From Candidatus Rhabdochlamydia sp. (GTDB taxonomy: Bacteria; Chlamydiota; Chlamydiia; Chlamydiales; Rhabdochlamydiaceae): a stretch of 8,002 bases of DNA. The notes under the pieces are model-generated. The model worked only from the letters and a program-made list of their open reading frames with translations. It ran no database searches and was not told the DNA's origin. Below are positions 1 through 6,853 of the stretch, in pieces; within the stretch, counting starts at the first letter, position 1, and each line of letters opens with the position of its first letter. Made by a program: the position numbers and the translations under genes. The stretch spans positions 1 through 8,002 of the forward strand of contig JASHXO010000050.1 in assembly GCA_030043495.1 (NCBI GenBank). The letters are read 5' to 3'.

Positions 1-418
1 TTTCCTCCTTGACTTTCATTGGAAAAATTTTCATTTTTCCAATATGTATTTGAGGCAGCTCATAAACATCAGATTCATATATTATGCCTTTCAGACCACA
101 AGATGAGGAACGAGCAATATACGTCTTGTTGCAGAGATTATGTAAAATTGCGGGAGGAAGAGCAATCCCTCCTCTCCAACCTAAATCGATTTCTGATGAG
201 ATAATATGATTTTCAATCTCAACATCTATTTGTGGACTATTACAACGGGAAAAACCACTGATTTTTAAAGGAACAAAATGGCTTTTCTCATTGAAAAAAC
301 CCGGCACTTCTAGAGGGTTTCTATAATAAGGCTTTCGGAGCAAACAAAAACTAGCCAGTGTACAAATGCACAAGGCCACTATAAAAGTCCGTAAGGACCG
401 TTTATTTGTCTTTATCAT
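1..418 (-). CDS. Membrane-anchored aspartyl-protease-like protein (3' end outside window)
   Basis: An open frame runs from an ATG at 418 to the left edge (139 codons visible, no stop), so the C-terminus is missing. Residues 1-10 are basic (MIKTNKRSLR) and are followed by a hydrophobic stretch at about 11-27, which I read as a signal anchor placing the rest outside the cytoplasm. No convincing lipobox is present. From about residue 48 the pattern resembles a retropepsin-type single-lobe aspartyl protease: FVPLKISGF, then QIDVEIENHIISSEIDLG with D78-L79-G80, then GGIALPPAIL, GLKGIIYESDVYELPQIHIG. The usual D-T/S-G active-site triad is D-L-G here, so activity is uncertain. The ATG lies inside the last codons of the upstream secreted gene (17-nt overlap) with AGGA just before it, implying translational coupling. 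The frame and anchor are seen directly; the protease assignment is pattern-based inference. Confidence 0.72.
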   Translation of the reverse strand, partial: MIKTNKRSLRTFIVALCICTLASFCLLRKPYYRNPLEVPGFFNEKSHFVPLKISGFSRCNSPQIDVEIENHIISSEIDLGWRGGIALPPAILHNLCNKTYIARSSSCGLKGIIYESDVYELPQIHIGKMKIFPMKVKEE

Positions 419-1313
419 GTCCTGCTTCAGCGCCGACAGAGGTTGTTCCACTTTCATTTCTTCTGACTTCTACTTCTGCGTAGTTGCCTCGATCGTCCTC
501 ATATCCTCCAAATGCGGAAGCACTCCACTCAGGTCCACCTGGGCCAAATTCTATATCAACTCTGCCTCCACCATAAGCTCCACCTCTATCATCATTGTCC
601 TCTCTCCCTCTATTAACAGGTAGAATTTCAAACATTTCAGTAGCAAGTTGGTCTACTCTTTCTGCTGACTGAAATGGAGAGAATTGTTGTTTGATGACAG
701 TCAGAGTACCGGGTACGTCGACTAAAAGAATTGGAGTCATTGTATTATTATCATTACCACTTGAATTAACTTGAATCGATAAATCATTTGTATCAATACA
801 AGCAGTGCAAATGTTATCTTCGTGAATCGTGAACTTTAATATATCTTTATAATAAGCATTTTCCTGTTCAGTTCGTATAACCTCGGCTTGCTTGAGAGGA
901 TATTTGCTAGCAACGAACAACCCTTTCTCTTGACATGGAATATGGATAAAATGAGTATAATCTTGCTTCAGCAATTCATATAAATGCGGGGCACTGTTTG
1001 TAGAAATATTTCTCAAGTGCACGACATCGGCATCTCCATATAAAATACGCTCAGCAACATCATTGATCTGCATCGTGGGTGGGAGATCGAGATTGAGGAT
1101 GATCGTATCACTGAAACAAGGATTCTTTTCTCGGTAACCATTCCGCAAATAAACAGGTTGATTTGCCATGTTATTCTTACGACATTTTGTAAGGTAACGT
1201 TGAAAAAGTGGAGCAGTTTCGTCTTCGATGAGATAAGCCTCTGCTTGTTGTACAGGGTTAGCAAAGATTGTGCTTATTGCGAACAGACATGAGACAGTGA
1301 AATATGCTTTCAT
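402..1313 (-). CDS. Secreted protein with degenerate EEP-like domain and Gly-rich tail
   Basis: 303 residues. The start is supported by GGGAGG (1319-1324) six bases before the ATG. Residues 1-18 (MKAYFTVSCLFAISTIFA) look like a Sec signal peptide, predicting export. Residues about 70-145 follow the pattern of the endonuclease/exonuclease/phosphatase fold: IILNLDL at 71-77 in place of the family's TYN strand, then DADVVHLRNI at 94-103 in place of D-I-V-C-L-Q-E-V, then LYELLKQDYTHF and GLFVASKYPL (131-140), a typical EEP segment. The metal-binding Glu of LQE is Asn (N102), and later catalytic His/Asp motifs are not evident, so hydrolase activity is probably lost. Residues about 235-303 form a Gly/Asp/Arg-rich tail with repeating ED-D-RG and GG motifs, ending HDKDK. 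The next gene overlaps its stop by 17 nt. Fold assignment is from remembered family patterns, not a search; the alternative is a chlamydia-specific secreted protein of unknown role. Confidence 0.85.
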   Translation of the reverse strand: MKAYFTVSCLFAISTIFANPVQQAEAYLIEDETAPLFQRYLTKCRKNNMANQPVYLRNGYREKNPCFSDTIILNLDLPPTMQINDVAERILYGDADVVHLRNISTNSAPHLYELLKQDYTHFIHIPCQEKGLFVASKYPLKQAEVIRTEQENAYYKDILKFTIHEDNICTACIDTNDLSIQVNSSGNDNNTMTPILLVDVPGTLTVIKQQFSPFQSAERVDQLATEMFEILPVNRGREDNDDRGGAYGGGRVDIEFGPGGPEWSASAFGGYEDDRGNYAEVEVRRNESGTTSVGAEAGHDKDK

Positions 1314-1328
1314 AGAATCCTCCCAAAG

Positions 1329-1371
1329 GGAAAAATTTTTTCCAAATTAGCAATTTTGAAAAAAAATGCAA
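1329..1371 (-). promoter_or_regulatory. Possible promoter and AT-rich palindrome upstream of the secreted EEP-like gene
   Basis: On the minus strand a TTGCAT hexamer (1366-1371) is followed after 16 bases by TAATTT (1344-1349), preceded by TGC as in an extended -10. Just downstream, GGAAAAA-T-TTTTTCC (1329-1343) is a perfect 7-bp-arm palindrome between the -10 and the ribosome site, where an operator or leader hairpin could sit. The -10 matches the consensus at only three of six positions, so this is a weak call. The remainder of the gap up to 1557 shows nothing convincing. Confidence 0.25.
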
Positions 1372-1557
1372 AGTGAAAATCCACCGAGAAAGAATCTTAT
1401 GACGATCTTCATTATGTATGACCTTGCCCCTTTATTCTTAGGCAGGAACAATTTGACTTAAATTGATACTGGGATCTACTGCAAAAAGATGCATCAAAAA
1501 GTAAGCAACAATTTTTCGTAGACACACTCTTAGATTAAGTTTCAGTTGCAATTAGAC

Positions 1558-2310
1558 TTAACTCGCGAGAAATTTGTTTCCCAACGCCCTTTTGAACCAA
1601 CCTGGCATCTGATCTGTTTTCATTTCAAGAATTCGACCATTAGTAATCTCCGCAATCAGGAGGGGCTCTTGATGCGAATTGTCAAAAATATAGGCCCGGC
1701 TGGAGACTTGAACAGCTTGCACCAACAAATCTAGCGAACGCTTATAGCGTTCTATAATCTTGTCTTTTGGGACAGAATGGCCACCTGCACTGATCCGGTA
1801 CTTCACACGCGATATATTGATATCGGGATCTTCGGTAGCAATATAGTAAAGATAAGTACGATAACCTTTTGATTGGGCTTTGCGCAGCACCTCAACTTTA
1901 TCAGGATGAGACATCACAGTCTCGAAAGTGAAGGACTTCCCTGCATCCAAGAGCCTCGAACGAATGAAGTCTGCCGCAACTGATGCAAAGTATGTGGTAA
2001 TCTCAACATCACGAAAATTGAGTTTATGATCACTAAATCGAATCGCTTCTGCTGTATCTAGCATATCGACTTTTTCTAATAGAGGCGATTTTTTGAAAAA
2101 ACCTAAAATTTCATCAGCAGTCGTCTGAATCTCATAATAAGCAAGATCTATAAAACCCTTTTTTTTCATCTCGTCTTCAATGTCATCAGGATTTACATAC
2201 ACCCCAAGAAGTCCTGGACTGATTACAGATTTGATTGTGCTCTTACCTGATCCATTGGGACCAGCAAACATTCGCACACGAGGAGCATTTTTACTCAACA
2301 GATTTCCCAT
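1558..2310 (-). CDS. Zeta-type toxin (P-loop kinase)
   Basis: 250 residues from the ATG at 2310. The frame is open further upstream to 2406, but that part lies over the antitoxin gene and lacks family character. The core has Walker A GPNGSGKST (17-25), NPDDI (40-44), FTFETVMSHPDKVE (127-140) containing the FET-type acid, RVKYRISAGGHSVPKDKI (168-185) leading into ERYKRS, and FDNS near 209-212. This series (P-loop, NPD, ETV-S, R..R...GGH.VP..KI..RY.RS, DNS) is the signature of the zeta toxin/COG4185 family, whose characterised members phosphorylate UDP-N-acetylglucosamine. Length fits the family. All key motifs are intact, so the kinase is probably active. It overlaps the upstream small gene by 16 nt, the usual layout of a toxin translated after its antitoxin. 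The actual substrate in this organism is unknown. Confidence 0.9.
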   Translation of the reverse strand: MGNLLSKNAPRVRMFAGPNGSGKSTIKSVISPGLLGVYVNPDDIEDEMKKKGFIDLAYYEIQTTADEILGFFKKSPLLEKVDMLDTAEAIRFSDHKLNFRDVEITTYFASVAADFIRSRLLDAGKSFTFETVMSHPDKVEVLRKAQSKGYRTYLYYIATEDPDINISRVKYRISAGGHSVPKDKIIERYKRSLDLLVQAVQVSSRAYIFDNSHQEPLLIAEITNGRILEMKTDQMPGWFKRALGNKFLAS

Positions 2311-2522
2311 CGCTTGCCTGAAACTGTTTTTGTTGGAGGTGGAATCTTTTTCAATATTTTCTGTGTTCCATCTGGATGTTTTTCGACCAATTCTCCATCC
2401 TCGCACACCAAGACACTGCTCCCCGAGGCTAGGGCGTGCCAGTAGGCTTGTTTAAGAGCCATTGTTGCTTGCTCGGGAATATGTTCTTCCAAAAACTGCA
2501 TAGCTTTTTCATCAATTGTCAT
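2295..2522 (-). CDS. Small antitoxin candidate of the zeta-type module
   Basis: 75 residues from the ATG at 2522, chosen because GGAGGG (2526-2531), within a perfect AGGAGG core, lies 3-5 bases upstream; an in-frame extension to 2552 has no such support. Residues about 1-34 are predicted helical (TIDEKAMQFLEEHIPEQATMA, read as two blocks around Pro16), followed by a two-strand segment SSVLVCEDGELVEKHPDG and a basic, Pro-containing tail. The ED-GEL-E-HPDGT-K-I-KK arrangement resembles the small proteins that accompany COG4185-type zeta kinases, and it is not like classical epsilon. No DNA-binding fold is evident. Position directly before, and overlapping, the toxin is the main argument for its role; neutralisation of the toxin is inferred. 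Confidence 0.82.
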   Translation of the reverse strand: MTIDEKAMQFLEEHIPEQATMALKQAYWHALASGSSVLVCEDGELVEKHPDGTQKILKKIPPPTKTVSGKRWEIC

Positions 2523-2525
2523 AAT

Positions 2526-2563
2526 CCCTCCTCTTAGAATAAGATTGACCAATTTCGATTATA
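2526..2563 (-). promoter_or_regulatory. Promoter (-10) and strong ribosome site of the toxin-antitoxin operon
   Basis: A perfect TATAAT lies at 2558-2563 on the minus strand, giving an expected start of transcription about 29 nt before the antitoxin ATG. No good -35 is present at 16-18 bases (the sequence there reads around TATGCT). Between the -10 and the AGGAGG ribosome site is ATTG-GT-CAAT (2543-2552), a short interrupted palindrome that might bind a regulator; that is speculative. Confidence 0.5.
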
Positions 2564-2741
2564 GCGACGTGAAGACAAAAAGCATATTGCCTATTGCCTC
2601 TTCATGCAATTTTCCGTATTTTTTCACCTTTTCCACTCAGGGCTAACGCATGAAGATTTTATTTTGCACCCACCAACTTACATAAGTAGTTCTGATAAAA
2701 TTAAAAGAAATGGAACTCCTTACAAAGGAGCAATGCCGATT

Positions 2742-2879
2742 ATGTCTCATATTTTAGTTTTCACTGATATCAAAAATTCAAAAGAAATTGAACAAGCGAT
2801 TTCAAGTCATTTGCAAAGCTTTGTAAAAAAAATAACAAATTCTAGTGGAATAAAACCTAAACTTTTTGTGATTCATTAA
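2742..2879 (+). CDS. Doubtful small plus-strand ORF (45 aa)
   Basis: The only plausible rightward gene in the window. The frame is open from 2604 (91 codons), but a ribosome site AAAGGAG (2724-2730) lies 11 bases before the ATG at 2742, and TAAAAT (2696-2701) could be a -10. The short form begins MSHILVFTDIKNSKEIEQAI, then a Lys/Ser-rich segment ending KPKLFVIH. The part upstream in the same frame (…RNGTPYKGAMPI) also looks protein-like, so this may be the 3' remnant of a larger decayed gene rather than a small gene. I do not recognise the family. It is convergent with the PEP-utilising enzyme gene, whose stop is about 40 bases away. Confidence 0.33.
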   Translation: MSHILVFTDIKNSKEIEQAISSHLQSFVKKITNSSGIKPKLFVIH

Positions 2880-2920
2880 GAGACGTTCTCTTTATCATCC
2901 AGAAGGAAATTTTTCTTTTC

Positions 2921-5128
2921 TTATTCCACTTCTTCGATTTCGCCGTGGTCGAAGTCGATTTTTAACTGCATACCATCTTTAAATTTTTCTGTGGCGATCC
3001 CTGTGCCAACGATGCAAGGGATTTGGATCTCGCGGGCTACAATGGCCGCATGACACAGGATGCCGCCTTCGTCAGTGATGAGTGCTGCAAAACATTTTTG
3101 GAGATAAGGAATGAAATCGGGAGTAGTCATTCCTGTGACGAGAACTAAGGGCTCCTTCGATGGGGAAAGCTTTAACTTTTCTATTTCTTGTGGCTTGAAG
3201 GCAATTTTCACTTTGGCAGTGAGTTGCCCTTGACCGTAGACAGTTTTCCCTTTCAGCCCCTTGCCTGATTCGACGGTAGGGACTTGGATTTTAACATCAT
3301 TGACCAGACGAGTTTTTCCATAGCTGCGATAAATCGTTAAATTCTGGTTAGAAAGCGATGTGGCAATAGAAGAATTGTGCGTTTTGAGCGATTTGGCAAT
3401 GCGCTCTTTAGAAGAATTCCAAAATTGCTCAATGGTGATCGAAAGATGGGAACAGATTTCATCGAGCAGCGGCCGTGAGCGGACAATGGCCGAGATCACA
3501 AATTCCATTTCCTGATTGCGGAAGCGCATCCAGCGGTGGAAATTTTCAAAGAGATGTCGTTGATGGTCAGACAAAAGGTATTTTTGACAGAGTTTGCGGT
3601 ATTGCGTATCGTCTTCTTTTTTCTCACTGCCCGGCAGCTCGCGCAACATCGTGAAGATCTCTTCTGCGGTATATCCTTTTTCAAAGATTTGGTGGCATTT
3701 CAAAAAGCCATATCGGTCGGCGATCTCGCTTAATTTTTGCTGATGCAGAGAAGATAGCTCGGAAAAAGAAGCGGGAATGGCGCCCATTTTATTTTTGAGC
3801 GCTGCCAATTTGTCATACAGAACGTCGGCCAAACCTGAGATCCCAAACGTTCCCATCTGGAACAAATCGGCATCAGCGTAAACGGGATCGATTTTGCTCA
3901 TTTCATCGAGGAGAATGCGGTGCAGTGACTCGATCATGAACATCGGGGCGTAATAGTGGGCCCAAAGGGGAATAAGAAACTCTGTCCATTGAAAAAAGCG
4001 GCGAGAGAGAGGGACCATATCATTGAGAAAAGAATCGTAGGAAAAATTGAGGATTTTTTGATGGATTTCGAGATAGCGTTCCTCGATTCTATCTAGATAC
4101 CCCTCTTCAGAAGTTGCTTTTGAGGTGATTTTAGAAATCGTCGCTTCGTCGATAAGTTGGTGGACCCATAATTCCTGCTGATTGTCAGCACCCGTGATCA
4201 TGATCATCCAGCGCTCAAATTGAAAAGGGACCTCGAGATAGGACGCGAGAAATTGACTACATCCATCAATCAACAGTTCTATGTCCAGACTTAGTAACGA
4301 GCGCTTATATTTACGTTGATAGTATTTTAAATCCAGAACATGCGAAGCTATCAATTTACTGACGGGACGTTGCTGCAATAGCCAAAACCGTTCTTGTTCG
4401 TCGATGGCAAATTCAATATCGATTTCATGATGATAAGCGTTTTTCAGCGATAAAACGGATTTGAGAAGGTGATTAATCCAAGGAGCATCAGAAATCGCCG
4501 ACAGGTCATCGATCTTTCCCACTAGGCGAAAAGGGGTAATTTCTCCTTGGACGATCTGCTCGCCGGAAGTCGGGGCGAATTCGATGACGAGATGCTGGTT
4601 CTCGAAGACAGTGGACGGTGAGGGATGGCGCGAGAAGCATACGCCTGCATATTTGGTTTTGATCATGGGTTGGACGATGACGCCCATGCGCAAGACTGTT
4701 TCACCTTTAAGGTAAGACGTGGCACGCAAGGAAAAACAGGAATCCCAAACTTCAGCGATGGCTTCAACGATCTTGGCTTTAGGAACATCGAGCTTGCTTT
4801 CAAAAATGCCTGCAAAACTGTGTGCGGAAGAGTCTTCGTATTGCGATGAAGAGCGGACAGCGTAGAGGTCATCGGGCAGCTCTTCGAGTTTCTGCATCAA
4901 CAGCTTTTTTAAAAACTCCTGGGCTTTGATCTTGAACTGGGTATGTTCGAGATGAGAGTGCTGCGTTGTAAATACTTCGTAGTGATCAGTGCTTAAAAAA
5001 TAAGCTTCGGGGACAGCAAGCCCTAATTGATGGGCCTCGAACAGTCCCAACGCTTTACCTCCGAACAGTTTTCTAATTTGAGAAATGGAAAACGCTGCGA
5101 GGTCTTTATAATTTTTCAAAATGGACAT
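2921..5128 (-). CDS. PEP-utilising enzyme: PPDK-type ATP-grasp plus phosphohistidine swivel domain
   Basis: 735 residues from the ATG at 5128; a TTG two codons earlier (5134) is the alternative. Residues about 1-268 are a PPDK/PEP-synthase N-terminal ATP-binding domain: GGKALGL (23-29), VP at about 39, YAVRSSSQYEDS (89-100, compare VAVRSSATAED), MGVIVQPMI (148-156), GVCFSRHP (162-169), GEQIVQGEITP, DIEFAID (247-253) and QQRP (262-265). About 269-600 is a mostly helical region of unknown specificity. About 620-735 is the swivel domain: VLVTGMTTPDF, then TDEGGILCHAAIVARE with the phosphorylatable His693. The C-terminal PEP/pyruvate barrel of PEP synthase and PPDK is absent, and the order ATP domain, variable middle, His domain is that of rifampicin phosphotransferase and orphan dikinases, which move the beta-phosphate of ATP to a small molecule. 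The substrate cannot be read from the sequence. It starts two bases after the LicD-like stop with only a weak ribosome site, so translation is probably coupled. Confidence 0.9.
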   Translation of the reverse strand: MSILKNYKDLAAFSISQIRKLFGGKALGLFEAHQLGLAVPEAYFLSTDHYEVFTTQHSHLEHTQFKIKAQEFLKKLLMQKLEELPDDLYAVRSSSQYEDSSAHSFAGIFESKLDVPKAKIVEAIAEVWDSCFSLRATSYLKGETVLRMGVIVQPMIKTKYAGVCFSRHPSPSTVFENQHLVIEFAPTSGEQIVQGEITPFRLVGKIDDLSAISDAPWINHLLKSVLSLKNAYHHEIDIEFAIDEQERFWLLQQRPVSKLIASHVLDLKYYQRKYKRSLLSLDIELLIDGCSQFLASYLEVPFQFERWMIMITGADNQQELWVHQLIDEATISKITSKATSEEGYLDRIEERYLEIHQKILNFSYDSFLNDMVPLSRRFFQWTEFLIPLWAHYYAPMFMIESLHRILLDEMSKIDPVYADADLFQMGTFGISGLADVLYDKLAALKNKMGAIPASFSELSSLHQQKLSEIADRYGFLKCHQIFEKGYTAEEIFTMLRELPGSEKKEDDTQYRKLCQKYLLSDHQRHLFENFHRWMRFRNQEMEFVISAIVRSRPLLDEICSHLSITIEQFWNSSKERIAKSLKTHNSSIATSLSNQNLTIYRSYGKTRLVNDVKIQVPTVESGKGLKGKTVYGQGQLTAKVKIAFKPQEIEKLKLSPSKEPLVLVTGMTTPDFIPYLQKCFAALITDEGGILCHAAIVAREIQIPCIVGTGIATEKFKDGMQLKIDFDHGEIEEVE

Positions 5129-5130
5129 GC

Positions 5131-6315
5131 TCAATCTCGATAATAGGGATGGTCTTCTACTTTCTTATAATCTTGAAGCTCTTCATCCCAGACCATTGTC
5201 GGATCGAGATTTTCCCCATATTTGCTTTGTAAAAAGGCGACGACGTTGTTCGGCGCCCACACAGTCAAATGATCAAATTTCGCTTTCTTTAACGGGAACA
5301 TTTCTTCGTACTTCAGGGGTTTCATGCATTTCAGCTCCGCTTTTTTCCAGCTGTGCGGGAACGGACTGTCGAGATAAGTGAAAAAGTACTGGACTTTACG
5401 CTCTTTTTCATCGATCTCATAATGATAGATATCGATGAAATTTTTGGTCTCTTTAATATAGAGTTTCAAAAAGGTCTTTGGTTTTGAGTAGCTCGACCAG
5501 TCCTGAATTTGATATTTTTCAGGATCGAGATTGGAGAGAACCTTTTTCACATTATCGTGGTCAGCCAAAAAGATCGAAATATCAATGTCCCAGTCCCAAG
5601 GGATGATACCGCCATAACGGTAAGCGCCCAGGCAGGTGCCGCAATCAATCCAGTAAACGAGATCGTGTGCATCTAAAAGTTTTATGACTTCTTTGAGGGC
5701 TTGAATTTCGATTTTTTGCTTTTGGGTTAAACTTGAAGGACGTTTATGGCCTTGGCAAGGAATCAATTCCTCACAGTGGAATTTTTCTATTCCTTTTAGG
5801 CGATAGTATTCCAGATTGGTTTTGATCAGAGTTTTTTTCATCGCCTTTTTAATCATTTCATGGCGCTCCCGCACTTCGGGTGAAAGATAGGCGAGCCCTT
5901 TGAAAGCGGTTCCCAATGCTTCACTGAAGGGAAGAGCAATAATGCTGACGAGAGACTTTAGCCAATGGAGGCTATCGTATTGAAAGATTTGTACGACTTC
6001 AAGTTCAGCATTTTCTATGTCTTTAAGGACAATCTGCTTCCCGGCAAATAAATATTGCGATGGGGTTAAAAAGAAATCCCCAATTTTTTCTAGCACATGC
6101 GCATTATGGACTTTGGTGTTGAGAAAAAAACTTTCGCGTATGGCATGAAAAGAAGATACGACTGGGACCCCCATGGGCTGCATCACATCGCGCACAAAAT
6201 CTGTCGGGACTTGCCGAGCCTCTTCTTCAGCATGGCAGATCCCGCCAAGTGTTGCGAATAATGCACAAGCGAACATGAAGAGCGTCTTTTGCTTTTTTAA
6301 CGAGACCAGGCTCAT
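5131..6315 (-). CDS. LicD-family protein with signal peptide
   Basis: 394 residues from the ATG at 6315, which has AAGGGG (6323-6328) seven bases upstream; an in-frame TTG at 6336 lacks this. Residues 1-29 (basic start, hydrophobic FMFACALFATLGG, then CHA before acidic EEE) look like a Sec signal peptide with cleavage near A29. Residues 30-195 are an extension of unknown function with a hydrophobic stretch at about 118-132. The LicD nucleotidyltransferase-like core follows: KEVIKLLDAHDLVYWIDCGT with CLGAYRYGG (221-236) and IPWDWDIDISI (238-248), where D241/D243/D245 are candidate metal ligands and R233 the conserved Arg. Characterised LicD proteins attach phosphocholine to glycans, and fukutin-type relatives transfer ribitol phosphate. 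Classical LicD is cytoplasmic, so an apparently exported version is unusual. It is the first gene of a tight pair with the PEP-utilising enzyme (two-base gap). The acceptor and donor are unknown. Confidence 0.88.
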   Translation of the reverse strand: MSLVSLKKQKTLFMFACALFATLGGICHAEEEARQVPTDFVRDVMQPMGVPVVSSFHAIRESFFLNTKVHNAHVLEKIGDFFLTPSQYLFAGKQIVLKDIENAELEVVQIFQYDSLHWLKSLVSIIALPFSEALGTAFKGLAYLSPEVRERHEMIKKAMKKTLIKTNLEYYRLKGIEKFHCEELIPCQGHKRPSSLTQKQKIEIQALKEVIKLLDAHDLVYWIDCGTCLGAYRYGGIIPWDWDIDISIFLADHDNVKKVLSNLDPEKYQIQDWSSYSKPKTFLKLYIKETKNFIDIYHYEIDEKERKVQYFFTYLDSPFPHSWKKAELKCMKPLKYEEMFPLKKAKFDHLTVWAPNNVVAFLQSKYGENLDPTMVWDEELQDYKKVEDHPYYRD

Positions 6316-6396
6316 AACATGACCCCTTACATTCAAAATGAGTTTTTTGCTCAGTTAAACGAAACAGGGATTTTCAATAAAGGACCTTATTTGGAC

Positions 6397-6849
6397 TTAT
6401 GACGATCTTTGCGCTGAATAGCTGCGATGCAGCTGCTCAACGAGTTGATGCCACTGGCCATTTTGAATGAGCTGTCGAGTGTGATTTGGGTCCAGATGGC
6501 AGACTTGGGCAAATTCACCGATATAAGGGCGCACTTCCACGAATGAGGTTCGCGCAAGTTGCCCAGTCAATGCACTCATGAACATCGATTTTGTCCCGTA
6601 ATATGCAAAGGTAGTGTCCATTTGCGCCATCAACGGAGGTTTTGAATACATATAAGCGAGCAGCTTCAAAGGATGGCGAACTCCCAAATGAGTCCATTGA
6701 AGATTTAACCAACTGCGATTCCACGTCAGCCATAAACGGCTATTTTGCGAATAGCGGTTCATGAGATCTGCAGTGATCTCTTCATCTCCTCTTTCGAACG
6801 GTAGATTGGCGAGATGGACAACTGGAGAGGGTGTAATTAAAATTACCAT
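6397..6849 (-). CDS. 3' fragment of the split domain-duplicated protein
   Basis: 150 codons counted from an ATG at 6849, but the ATG has no ribosome site: the eleven bases before it run into the foldback element. The frame is open back through ACT-AGC-ACA into the element end, so this ATG is probably an internal codon of the original gene. The product has no signal peptide. Residues about 12-143 (HLANLPF … QLVEQLHRS) align along their length with the domain in the upstream piece, for instance GVRHPLKLLAYMYSKPPLMA against HVNPLKFIEYPLKHPTLIKD, and QLIQNGQWHQLVEQL against FFANSDWEGLLKFL. Probably no longer expressed, unless reinitiation or a promoter in the element drives it. Family not recognised. 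Confidence 0.6.
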   Translation of the reverse strand: MVILITPSPVVHLANLPFERGDEEITADLMNRYSQNSRLWLTWNRSWLNLQWTHLGVRHPLKLLAYMYSKPPLMAQMDTTFAYYGTKSMFMSALTGQLARTSFVEVRPYIGEFAQVCHLDPNHTRQLIQNGQWHQLVEQLHRSYSAQRSS

Positions 6850-6853
6850 TGTG

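Noticed and set aside
1013..1264. Second minus-strand frame within the EEP-like gene
   Set aside because: Shadow frame of a gene with signal peptide and ribosome site; no features of its own.
1534..1560. TTAAGT … ACTTAA inverted repeat after the toxin gene, considered as a terminator
   Set aside because: Six A/T-rich pairs with a 15-nt loop and no T run.
2311..2406. N-terminal extension of the zeta-type toxin
   Set aside because: It lies over the antitoxin gene in another frame, has no ribosome site at 2406 and no family similarity; the ATG at 2310 fits the family length.
2581..2600. Tandem ATTGCCT-ATTGCCT near the antitoxin promoter
   Set aside because: Two short copies only; no evidence of function and expected by chance at this length.
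2878..2892. Perfect 6-bp hairpin AAGAGA-CGT-TCTCTT just after the small plus-strand ORF, considered as a terminator
   Set aside because: The stem is short, poor in GC and not followed by a T run on either strand.
6368..6394. AT-rich dyad AATAA-AGGACC-TTATT considered as a terminator after the split gene
   Set aside because: Only five A-T pairs form before a mismatch; too weak to act as an intrinsic terminator.
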